DNA from: Incurvaria masculella
Taxonomy: Eukaryota > Arthropoda > Insecta > Lepidoptera > Incurvariidae
Assembly (NCBI GenBank): GCA_946894095.1
Contig: OX335660.1
Span: 11,475,001-11,539,000 of the forward strand
DNA length: 64,000 nucleotides
Direction: 5' to 3'
In this document: positions 10,901 through 22,900 of the stretch, piece by piece
How positions within the stretch are numbered: position 1 is the stretch's first letter
How the letters are laid out: each line of letters starts with the position of its first letter
Position numbers and translations under genes: made by a program
Notes under the pieces: model-generated
Seen by the model: only the letters and a program-made list of their open reading frames with translations
The model's database searches: none
What the model was told of the DNA's origin: nothing

Positions 10901-13900
10901 GTACCCAAAGGGTGCCAACGAAACCCCAATACTAAGCCTTTGCTGTCCATCCATCCATCCGCCCGTCTGTCCCTCCGTCCGTCCGTCTGTTACAGGGCTG
11001 TATCTCATTAACAATAATAGGTAAATAGTTGACATTTTCACAGATTGTGTATATTTATGGCCGCTATAACAACAAATAGCTAACATTTTGAAATATTAAA
11101 AATTAAAGGGGGAGCCCTACGTGATTTTTTGGGTGAAATCATGTAAGATGGTACGGAACCCTTCGTGTACGAGTCCGGCTCGCACTTGGCCGGTTTTTTG
11201 GTTAGTGATTCCGGTACAGGCGCACTCCTTTCAGGTACTAACTTTACGTAATTATCTTGACCTTGAACTTTACGTAAATATCGTATAGACTTGCGTTATT
11301 TGAGTGCTCCAAGCAGAGTGCCCACTCAAGTCCTCAATGGCTTTTCATAGGCGTATTTTTATTATATTTTGTCTTAATGATGGAAGCCAAATTTTTCAAT
11401 TTTTTTACCAAAATAAGTTGGCACTGTTTGCTACAAATACGCAATTATCTTTTAAATATTCGTCAAATATCATTTCATAATGCTAGATTCAGTAAATTAT
11501 CAATATAAGGTACAACTTTTTTGTAAAAAAATATATTAGGTCAACATTTTATCGCGAATATTCAGGCTTATGTATATTCAAGTAAGAGTTTTATTTTAGG
11601 CTGGTTCGTGCAAATAACATAAAATATAATTTAAGAAGTATTTCTATTGGTAAGCATAAATCCAGCAGTAGACATTTCAATACACAGACAGACATACTAA
11701 TTGCATGCTATATAATATCTATTTCTGGCTAAATATGTTAGCGCAGTCGGGTGGAGAACTGAAACGCTTTTTCAAGTAAATTAGAAAAGAACTCTTTTTT
11801 ATTGTTGTTGACAGACAGACATCATGTCTTCTTTTATATTAGGTATAAACAAATCAATGAATAGCCTGCCAGTCTTAACACTCCCTCTCAATGATTCGTT
11901 TCTGCACTACGTAGTCCCATAGACGCACACAATTGCATAAACCTTGGCTTCGGTAAGGCTTTTGTTAAGATGTCTGCAACTTGAAGCACGCTGCTAACTT
12001 TCTGCACTTCTACATCTTCGTTTAGGACTGCTTCTCTTATGAAAAAATGCCTGATTCGAATATGCTTAGTTCTTTTGTGGAACTGCGGATTGTGAGCCAG
12101 TTTAATTGCTGCTTCGTTATCTACTTTCAAAACTGGTGTGTTTTTAACTTGGGTTAGGTCAGCAAATATTCTCTTAAGCCACATTAGTTCTCTTGCACCT
12201 TCACTTGCGGCTACGATTTCTGCTTCTGTCGTAGATATAGCAACAGTGGCCTGTCGCTGACTCATCCATGTCACTGCACCTCCAGCAAAACAGCATATAA
12301 TTCCAGATGTTGATCTGCCAGTCTTTTCGCAACCGCCATGATCTGCATCACTGTATGCATTTATTTTCTCTGACCGATCATCAGATTTATACATTATTCC
12401 ATTTGTAATGGTTCCTTTTAAATAGCGCATTATTCGCTTCACTTTTAACCAATCACTCTTGGAAGGATTTTCGAGTGTCCTTGAAGCCACTCCAACTGCG
12501 TAGGCAATATCGGGTCTTGTGCCAACCATCAGATAGGCTAATGCACCAACCGCCTCTCTGTAGGGAAAGTTCCTTTCTTGAGACTCATTATCGTTGCACA
12601 AATCCGTAGATGAATCCTTCTGAATTGGTGTTCCAATTGAATTACAATCTTTCATATTAAACCTCTCTAAAATCTTCTTTGTGTATGCTTCTTGCTTAAT
12701 CTTGATTAACCCATCGTTCGTTTGCTGTATTTCCAGTCCAAGGTAGTATGAGGCAGGTTTTGTCGTAATCTTCAGCTTTGTCTTTAAATCGTTAAGAAAC
12801 TGATTGGCAACAATTGCATCTGAAGCAGCAACCAAACCATCATCCACATAAAGGACAATTAGAATTTTCTTTTCTCCGATAGTCTTCTGAAATAGGCAAG
12901 AATCTGCATCACTTTGTTTAAACTTCATCTGTATGAGTATCTTGACAAACTCCTGATTCCAACACCTCGGTGCTTGTTTTAAGCCATACAAGCTTTTCTT
13001 TAAACGGCAAACTCGTTTTGTACTATCACAAAAACCTTCTGGCTGCTTCATGTAGATCTCTTCTGTAAGTACTCCATTTAGGAAGGCGGTGGAGACGTCG
13101 AATTGCACCAAGTGTAAGCTTTCTTTTGCTGCTACACTGAGTAATGCACGTATTGTACCCATTCTTGCAACAGGGCTGAAGGTTTCATCGTAATCTATAC
13201 CTTCCTTCTGTTTGAAGCCTTTGACTACAAGTCTTGCTTTATACTTGTCTATCGAGCCATCCGCATTTGTCTTTATTCTGTATACCCACCTGCAGGGCAG
13301 TGCCAACCTATTAACTGGAAGTTCCTGTAGATCCCATACTTCGTTTTCTCTTAGTGAGTTCAATTCGGCCTCCATAGCTTTAATCCAGTGCTCTTGATCA
13401 TCACTTTTTACAGCTTGATTATAGGTTTTTGGAAAGCTCTCTATTCCAACTTGAAATACATAGTCGTTCAACTTCTTAGGATGTCGGAGTGTGGCTCTGT
13501 CCCTTAATAGGTGACTAGGCTCTTCCACAACAATCTCTTCATCTTCTGGTTCGAGAATCGCATGAGATGGACCTTCATTGAAGTCGTTTTCGTACTCCAA
13601 GATATCTTCAACTTCATCTTCCAGGGCCCATAACCTGTTAGCGCAGTCGGGTGGAGAACTGAAACGCTTTTTCAAGTAAATTAGAAAAGAACTCTTTTTT
13701 ATTGTTGTTGACAGACAGACATCATGTCTTCTTTTATATTAGGTATAAACAAATCAATGAATAGCCTGCCAGTCTTAACAAAATAGAGGAATTCTGCAAA
13801 GAAATGAAAATAGGTAGCGAATTGAGATTATTTTGAGTTCGTGTTGATTGATGGCATAACACCATCCCCATAGAAATGTTTTCAAGTGAAATATCCACTA

Positions 13901-16900
13901 TTTCGAATATTTAGCGTATACTTACAGGTAATATAATATTCCTGAATGTTTTTTATGTCTCGTCAAGTTGTTTATGCATCATTTTACAATGCACGACGGC
14001 ATATTCAATTACAATTCGATCTTACGTCAAACTCGCCCGCGACAGCTAGCGACGCAAGACTAAAATGGCCGCAGGTTCTGTCAAGATGACACGCCCCCCG
14101 CGGCACAATTGTGATAAGGCATTTTTTTTAGTTCCATTCGTTCTCCTGTTATTTCTTCACCTCCATGAATTCAGGTCGTTTTCTACGCACAGCATCTCTC
14201 AAATGCTTAATTACGACCAGGCAGTACTCCTTATTGACTGTTTGATTATTTTCGAGTACCGTTTCTTGAACTTTTTCGACGTTATTATCGGTAGTTGATG
14301 TTGAAGGGCGTCCACGAGGAGGTGCATCGTCAACTTCTTTGAGACCATTTTTGAACGACGAATACCACTCGTATACTGTTGTTTTTGAGAGAGCAGAGTC
14401 CCCGTAGGCTTTATGTAGCATTTTGAATGCATCAGCACAAGAGATTTCGTTGGAAACACAAAACTTCAAACAAATTCTTTGTTCAATGTTTTTTTCCATT
14501 TTGAAATGCGACGAACTTCAAAAACTTGATTGATATAAACAGACGCCAAACAATTACTAATGACATTTAATATTTGACATTTGGCAGGAGTGTCAGGGAA
14601 AGGTGTACCAACCTGAGAAAAAAAAAATCGAATCAGTAAAGCGTTTTAAATTCAAACTACAAATTCCCGGAACTTATTGATCATAGTGTATGATTACATC
14701 CAGTAGCTAAACTCTATACAAAGTTCTGATTTCGAGCACCTGTACAGGCTCATTTCGCTTGCAAGCTAGTTTCGCGGTGCTGAACTGTCGCGGGCCTTCG
14801 AGATCATCTATGTATTAAAAAATAACAGAACCAGCAGTGTTCCACCAATATTTAAGTGACAATTAACCCTAACACTCTATGGCCTTCTCTTATTCTTATT
14901 ATTCTAGTCAATGCGAATGGTTTGATTGCGTTAAGTTCCTGATCTTTATGAAATGAGAACATGAAAAAAATGCATGTATAATTCCAGCTAACGTTCTACC
15001 AAAACAGAAAGAAAAATGTTACAGAAATTGATATTTTATGCATGGAAAAAAAGTTGAAATTGAATTCATATTAACTAATATTTATTTTAATACCATTTCA
15101 AATATTTTAACTTTATCTACCCATTTAGAGAAAAACATGTTTAACTTTTCCCAATTAAAAAAAACCGGTTCGGAAAAAGCGACGTCGGGCTCTGGCTATC
15201 TCGTTATAATCGCAAAAATTGGTCCGAAATGTTAAGGTATGAGGACGCTCTTATGTAAATTCCAAGCAGACTTGAACATAGAATTTCCTCAGGTATGAAA
15301 TCACGTCGACGCCGCTGCAGCTGAGCGCGCGGCGGCCGAGCGCGGCGGCGGCGAGCGCGCCGGCGGCGGCCACGCTGGCCGCCTCCACGCGCGTCGCCGA
15401 CCTGAAGATAGGCGTGGCCAGCTTCTGCAAGGCCCTGCCCTGGCACTTCGTCATCGACAGGCGGATGGAGATGGTGCAATTAGGTGAGTCCGCACGGTCT
15501 TGGGTCATGGAAATCTACAAAAAATATTCCAGAGGTTGCTCTCAAATAATTATTTTTGTATTATTTATCAGGTAAAAAGAGCTGTCCAATATCCGCGGGG
15601 ATTAAGTAACTCTTACGGTCAGCGTTGCGGATCAGAGACAGGCTTTGTGAGAGCAACGGTGCTATAAATCTGTCAACACACCGAAGCCTTACCTTTAATA
15701 TAACGCCGCCAGTAATAAAAGTTACAAAGTGAAAGTAAAAGATAGGGGAGGGAGGGAATGCGGGTAGACTGCTGGGATACTTTACAACAAAGACGTTCGG
15801 CATACGTGAATTATTGCCCTCCTACCTGTGGCCACAGTTTTCAGAATGCTAGTGTGCGGTGCGGCATAAGAAATTTGGTTCGAAAAAAAACCACCTACAT
15901 AGGTCAATCTCGAAATACACCACCATTTCTGGAGAGACGTACCATCGAAGACATAAGTCCAGTAGCGCCCTACGGTCGGGTTTGTTTTGCACATGTGGCG
16001 TGCCCCTTCCCCCGCCGACCGGTCTGATGGCGGGGGGGGGGGGGGCATCCCCTCCACCCGCTTCACCGCGGCACGATGCGAGCGCTTCATAGCATTCGCG
16101 TTGAAATGTGCTACTGGATTTTTGAATGCGACTGACTATACGTAGACTGGCAGCATTCCTGTAAACATTCTAATATTCTAACCTTGGAAAGTAAAATTAA
16201 TATTTTTTTCTTTTTTTTCTTTTCGAGACGGATTGATAGGATCACAAAAGCCAATTTGATGTCGTATTTGGTGTTTATGCAAGTTAAAACGTTTTGAATA
16301 TTTTTTTTAGGCCCGAATAAGTCTTGCAGATATGTCTGCTTGACTGAAAATTGGTTCTCGACATTGAGAGAAAGTTTTGTTGTTGAACAATATGGTATAT
16401 CAACTTAATTAAATAAATAAATATAAATGGAGCTGCATAAGTTGGTCACTGAAGTATTCACTGATAAGTCAGCGAACAAATGAGAGCTACCTTAATATCG
16501 CAAAAATATATCAGCAATATGCTTGCACTTATTTTTAGGGTCCCGTAGCAAGAAGCGAAATAATGCGACAGGAGAAAAAAAAGAAAGGAGAATGCGAAAG
16601 CGAAAGAAGGGGTATGACTCTGGTGTCTGTCGGTCACACGCATATTGTGCCGAATTGTTCTCCCATTAACGGTTGTTTACCTTCTGAAAAAAAATACACA
16701 CCTAAGTAGTTTTACCCCAACTAATTACTTTTTCTCAAAACGTTATACTCTTTGAAAACAAACGTTTCTCTCACATTTCCGAAGCGCAAATTTTGTATGA
16801 AATTGCAAAATAATAACCGGATCCTAGGGACGTGTATACGTTCACGCTTGGCTCAACGCCGCCGCGCTAAGGCGGCGAGAAGGCTATATCGGAGACACAC

Positions 16901-19900
16901 GCAGCCGCAGTGGGGATGTTTAACGTCTTCAACGTTTGATATAAATATACAGACATTTTTAACACATACACACATACCTTCACGTTGCTTTCCCGTAAGG
17001 GTAGACAGAGATGATAGAGCGCTATATGTATGTTACGATTACAGCGCACACCTCTTTCGCTTCATTAAAAGACAAACATATTTTCATACATACTCTAATA
17101 TTACGGGTGCTACGAACCAGCGATCTTTATCATATTGGTAAACAAATTGTGTCTCAATTTATGACGGTAACGCAGCTGCTCAATAAACTTGGGTAATCAT
17201 TCCGTATCGAATGTAATACGTTACGCGAGATATCTGTTTTGCGAGACTAGGGGCCTTTTTCACCCACCTACTGCTGATTAGCTTAATCGCCACATTCTTA
17301 GCAGATTTCAATCAATACCATTACCAAATAATCAGCAGTTTAGTAATAAAATAAATCAGCACTTGGTGAAAACCAGGCTAACGGCGCTTTGTATGTAGCG
17401 TCGTTGTATCTTTCACTTAGTCAGAGAGAGATTAGGAATATGTGACTTTCAATGAATTCACCCTATGTACTATGGCTCAGTGCTGTCACATCACGCTCCA
17501 CAGCTCCTACCCTCGACCTTCCGATGCTCTACACCTGGTGCACACATCGCTCGGAACAGAAAGGAACGTGAACACACACGGAGAAAATCTGATTGAATAT
17601 CTTAAGATTATTCAAACCATCAAACCATGAAGATTCAAAATAAATTTAATTTTTGAACTACACCGTCCGTGATTTACTTTGAGCTATAAGTCGTTTTGTA
17701 ATTATTTATTTTGTAAATCTAAGCAAGTCAAACACTATGCCAATTGTTTGCTTTGTGGATGTGTTGCATACTCCTCATCACTACTCACTCAAGACTGTAT
17801 TTTTCTTTAAAACAGAGACGGTTAGTCCCGTCGGGAAGGGCCACCTTAATATACAGACATACATTACGGGACGCACGTTAAAGGCTGTTTCGACCAATGT
17901 AAGCTATAACGGTCTAGATCGTGGGAACTTCCGTAATGGAAACTATATAACATTGCTTTAGGTAACTGACACTTTTAAAATAATTTACAGAAAAAAACGA
18001 TGCACAAATGCGAGCAGGCTCGCGTCCCAATCGTTCCGTAGTTTTAATTTACGCCGTTTTAAAGAACCCCCCAAATGAAGTTAGTCAAGTAATGAATCCA
18101 CATTGCTTTTTAGGGTTCCGTACCCAAAGGGCGAAAACGAAACCCTATTACTAAGCCTCCGCTGTCCGTCCGTCCGTCCGTCTGTCACAGGGCTGTATCC
18201 GTATGAACCGTAATAGGTAGGCAGCTCAAATTTTCACAGAGTGTGTATTTATTTTGCCGCTTTAACAACAAATAGGCAAAATAAAAAAAATATAAAAATT
18301 AGAGGGGGCCCCATACAAAATATCTGATTTTGACTAGGCCAGTTTTTCACGATAGAGCTCAGGGGCAAGTGGACTTGTATTTCATGCCAGAGGTCATGCG
18401 CCAAATCTTCGCCAGTTCATGCACCACTTAATTTCACTTTCTGATTGGACTTAAGGTGGACCATCCCGCTCATCTCCCCATACAAAAGGGGAAAGAAGAT
18501 CACGCCCATATTTCTTGTCAGAGATCCAAAATGTTGCTCAAAATAGCTTTATTTGATCGAACTAAATGTCTGATGACCGTTGGCATTGTAAAATTGTGTT
18601 TGGTTTCTAAGTTATAAGGTCCGAAAGTTCGAATTTTTCGCTCGTTTTATACAGTAACTTTGGAGGTGGATTACGCAATGATAAAGTAAGAACATCGTAA
18701 AAAGATTAGTCATCAGACATAGCTTACTTCGTCGTGGTTTACTTTTAGCTATAAGTCGTTTTGAAATTAAAATTTTCATCAATCTTAACAAATCATACAA
18801 TATGCACATTGTCTTTTTTGTGGACATGTTGCATCTTCCTCATCACGGAACCTGTCTTATTCTTTGAAACAGAGAAGGTCCCAGAGCGCAACAGCACGGT
18901 TTTGTATCGTGCCCGCGAATGAGTTAGGCCCGCCGGGTTGGGCCGCCTTAAATGCATTTCGTAACGAATACGAGCTGCCCAATGGTTAGGAATCCATTTA
19001 AAATTTAAGAACGGCCCGTAAGCTATGCTCCCCATACAAACGTTGTTTACTAATAATTTGGAAACCGCTATTCCAATTAAATTGATATTTAATATCTAAT
19101 ATCAGGTAACAAATATCTGTGTCTGCATGCTTTTGTTTTTTTGAAAAATCAAAACCGAATGAAATGAAAGCAAAAAGAAAATCTTCATACGAATTTTGAT
19201 TTCTCTGTGGTTTGACCCAGAATACATTTACCGAAACAAAGGCATGCAGACACAGATATTTGTAACCTAATATTAGATACCAAATATCAAGTAAGTTGGA
19301 ACATTGGTTTTCAAATGATAAGTAAACTACGTTTGTATGGGAGGCGAAATTTTCAGGTGCTTACGGGCCGACCTAGGGCTTAAACCCGCTTGGGTAGGCA
19401 TCATAGAATTGTATTAAAGTATGGTCAATTTTTGGACAATTATTAATAAATAATTAATGTATAATAATTAATAATAAAAAAAAAAGGACAATTTTGCATT
19501 AACGCTTCGTTAATCCAAAATTGTCCGTGTTTTCATCCAGTTCAATATAGGCACATAAAGGGATGGTCCTGGCATGGGACTCCATTGCTTCGGGAATTCG
19601 GTGTGTTAGGTTAAACAGTAACATAAAACAATTAAAAATCGAATCACGATAACTTGAGCTTTGAGAAAAAGGGTCTTGACAGATAGAGTGACGAAACGGT
19701 GATTCTACAAGGAAAACTCTCGGATTTTAGAATAGAATAGAAAAACATTTATTCTATTAAGGTACGTGGCTTACAGAGAAAAGTAAATTAAATTACACTT
19801 AAATAGAAAAAAAACTTAATAAAAAAAAACAGAAGGAATTAAGTAAAATAGTACCCTAAGGAAAAGGACTGTGACTCGGCGATGGTTCGCACTTACAAAA

Positions 19901-22900
19901 GCTGCAGCATGCAACAGCAATCAGCGACGCTAGTTTTCAATCACCACCTAGTTGTTGGGGGTGTGTTGGTCTGTGAGGTTGTGTTTGTGTGTGTGACAGA
20001 GAGTGTGAGGGTGTGTTGACGTGTGTGTGGGTGTTGAGTGACACGGTGTGATGGTTACGTGTGTATGTATATGTTTTAGTGCTTCTAATTTCGCTTCTAA
20101 ATATCTTCGTCTCTATTCCTTGCTTCATGTTGAAAGCCATTCGTCAGACGTATAAGCTGAGCGCTGCCGTGTGCGCGAGTTATGAGACAGTAGAGTGACT
20201 GGGGTGGTTTCCGCCGACTTTGTCATTTAATTACAACTTTATCATTCTGTAAGTGTGCAAGTGTTAAGGATGCGGTTGTTTACATACGTATAAAAACTAT
20301 GTGGTACCGCAACATTATTATATAACTAATTAAATTTCCCGGGAACGAAGGCACTGAATTAATATTGTATTTTAAAAATTCACTCCAAGAAATATGAGCA
20401 AGACAATCCTTGCCTTATAAATATCAGTATTTTAAGTAAAAGAAACGAAAACGACATTGTTCAAAAATGAAATAAATCATTTTGGTCCATCTATTTTCCA
20501 ATCTAGAAGGTATATTAAAGAAATTTAAACATAGATTTTGACGATAGATTTAAGAATCCAAAATTTCAAAACCTAGTAAATCATTAAGAGCAAGTAAACA
20601 GTTACCACCCGTAGTATTGGGAATTGATAAAGTAACGACTCTCTTAAGGAAAACTAGATAAATCATTAAGATTTCATAAAAAAACATTTCACAATGTACG
20701 AACGTGGCCCCTATGCACTTATAACGATTCGAAAAGTTGTATCATCTGGTAAATATGTTTCATCTATCTCTAACTCGCGGTAGTGGTACTTGAGTTGACG
20801 TCTCAATTAAAAAGTATGCTTGAATAGTTACAAAAAATTGGAATGATACAATTTTTCCCTCCAAAATTACTCCCTGAAGTTACGTTGGCCAAATAGTTCT
20901 GTAAATGGCTCCGCAAATGTGGTCAACATAATTAAATAAAAATCATGATAAAAATAAAATCCTTTAGAAAGTTATCTGCACGTTCTGTTGTGATACGTTT
21001 TATGAAAATAATTTGTAAAGCAAACAGTTTAAAATCAAGCCGCTTGTTTGCAAGCGAGCATGTGTACATACATTACATGTACTTTCACGTATTTACAAAT
21101 GAAATTACGGTCCGTCAGAGGCGCCTCGTTTGCATGGAACGACGTACTTTTTCAGACGCGAATTTAAAATGGTCAAACGAGAAATTCACATTTAACAGAC
21201 ACATTTAACTTTATGACGCGTATTACGTATTCCAATAATTGGTTACGCGATTATGTTAATTTCAGTATTCGTCGACACTTTCGTATGTTGGCCACGAATA
21301 CTGAATATTTTGCATTCATACATATAGCTTGCTAGTTATTATTTAGTTTTATATTCTCTGTTTATTTTTCTCCTTATTTCTGTTTTATACTTTATTGTTA
21401 TCTAATTGAAATAATATACCCTTTTAAAGCTTACTAGTTGAGGGTACCAGCTACGCTCGGGTCAATGTCGTTTTGGACTGATATCGGGCCAAATTATTTC
21501 CTGGATATACAAATTTTCATCCCCTATTTATCCCCTTTCTTAAATTAGGCCGAAAAACCATAAGCCATATTATACCAAAAGCGTTTAACACACTCCCACG
21601 TAAATTAAGAACTAAATTACCAGTTTCACAAATAAAAAAAATGGTTAAAGAATTTTTGATTGACAGTTTGTGATTTTCATTTTTTTTCCTTTCATGTTTT
21701 CTCTTATCTACCTATAACAATAAGAGTTTTTTTTTATTGAACATTTTCTTAATAAATTCTTATTGTTTACTGTTTTTGTGTATTTTTTAAATTAATTTTT
21801 TGTTGTTTGTTTATTTTTATTTTCCTTCTAAATTAGTAAAAGTTACTGTGTACAACTGCTCATGTTCTGCTCATGTTTGTTAAGTATTCATAATTTGTGT
21901 CACATGTAGACAAACCGTAAGGTTTCGCTTGTACAGTTTAATGTATGCATATGACATAAAAAAATATGTTGAATAAACGCCACTACGTGGCACTGAACCT
22001 GAACATGTACACTTGTTAACAATTTCTGAGCTCAGCTTGACTTGAAATCCCTACGAAAACCCGTGGTGCCATCAACTTAGACGCGCACACCTCCTTACAT
22101 TTGTCAACAGCATCTCAACAAAGAGATAGCACGAAACGGCATATCGCCAGTGGCACGAAGAATTGAATGTTAAAGGTCGCGAAAGGGACCATTTTGCCTA
22201 AAGCTCCCGAATCCTGCTGAATCCTTCAATCCATAAAAGGACACTTAATACACATACGCGCCAACTATTTCACTTTCGAGGCACGTTGTTATTCGAGCGC
22301 GAGAATAACTTTTTGAGAGGGGCAGAAACCTTCCGGTGTTAAGAAGTTAAGCTGTTTGGCGACTTAACTTGACTTACACGGTTTTAATATGAAGTGGAAG
22401 TGGTATTTTCTTAACATGTTCAAAGTGGATGTGTAGATATGTTTTTTATGGAACTACTTTTGTTGATTTTTCCATAAATCCTAAAAGGGTTACTAAAATA
22501 AAAATAAATAGAAGTTTTAGTTTGTTTCTTTGTTAGCTAATGACTCGATTAACAACTTGAAATGGTAATTTTTTTTTGTGATTTATCATTTATTGCTGGA
22601 AACCGCATATACATGTACATATTTTAATCGACTTAAAAAAAAGAGGAGGTTCCCAATTCGTCTCTTTGTATTATTAGTCATAATGGAATACGGTAGTTAA
22701 ATATTGAAAATTTTGTATAGGATCATACTTTTTTATTTTTTTATTTTCAAGTTTGAAAATAACTTACCTGTCATGCGAGAGGCTATGGTCAAGCCCCGGT
22801 CAAGCACTACTTTCTTTCTCTTTCTGAGTTGGGTAAGTGCATTTCGTTACGAATGCGAGCTGTTTAATGGTTCGGAACCCACGTAAAACGGTAGATCCCC

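Larger units (their letters stand above)
11736..13780 (-). mobile_element. Copia-type LTR retrotransposon, internally deleted
   Basis: Two 145-bp LTRs (11736-11880, 13636-13780), identical base for base, TG..CA ended, flanked by the 5-bp target duplication AAATA (11731-11735, 13781-13785). On the - strand the 5' LTR is followed directly by GGTTATGGGCCC (13635-13624), the Copia-type primer binding site matching an internal part of initiator tRNA-Met. A purine tract GAGAGGGAG precedes the 3' LTR. Gag, protease and integrase are absent; only 1755 bp lie between the LTRs. Identical LTRs indicate a very recent insertion. Confidence 0.96.
9669..14167. mobile_element. 4.5-kb DNA transposon with P-like ends inserted in mariner
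   Basis: Termini are CATGGAGGTGAAGAAATAAC at the left and its exact inverse at the right (14148-14167); homology extends to 27 bp with one mismatch. The target duplication is 8 bp, AATTCAGG, at 9661-9668 and 14168-14175. Subterminal TGACGTAA motifs occur at 9726-9733 and, inverted, at 9871-9878 and 14022-14029. An 8-bp duplication with CATG..AAATAAC ends resembles the P superfamily, but I see no transposase, so the class is an inference (hAT also makes 8-bp duplications). It contains a foldback, a GGGTTCCG-type repeat and the Copia element. Confidence 0.75.
9292..14690 (-). mobile_element. mariner element split by a nested 4.5-kb insertion
   Basis: Outer ends are TA followed by CAATGATCAAAAAGTTCCGG at the left, and the inverse at the right (CCGGAACTTATTGATCATAG then TGTA), giving imperfect terminal inverted repeats. 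The transposase reads on the - strand: N-terminal helix-turn-helix part at 14499-14176 and C-terminal part at 9668-9300, containing [14 protein letters not shown] and [10 protein letters not shown], the second and third Asp of the mariner DDD triad. The region holding the first Asp is missing: the N-terminal part jumps from VLENNQ to TVNKEYC, an internal deletion. The element is therefore dead, and the insertion came later. Confidence 0.85.

Noticed and set aside
10751..11086. 111-codon minus-strand frame
   Set aside because: Lies in a foldback plus the GGTTCCG-type interspersed repeat; the TDGRTEGQ stretch is the tccgtccgtctgt microsatellite translated.
15204..15508. Arg/Ala-rich minus-strand frames
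   Set aside because: Antisense of the Ala-rich part of exon 4.
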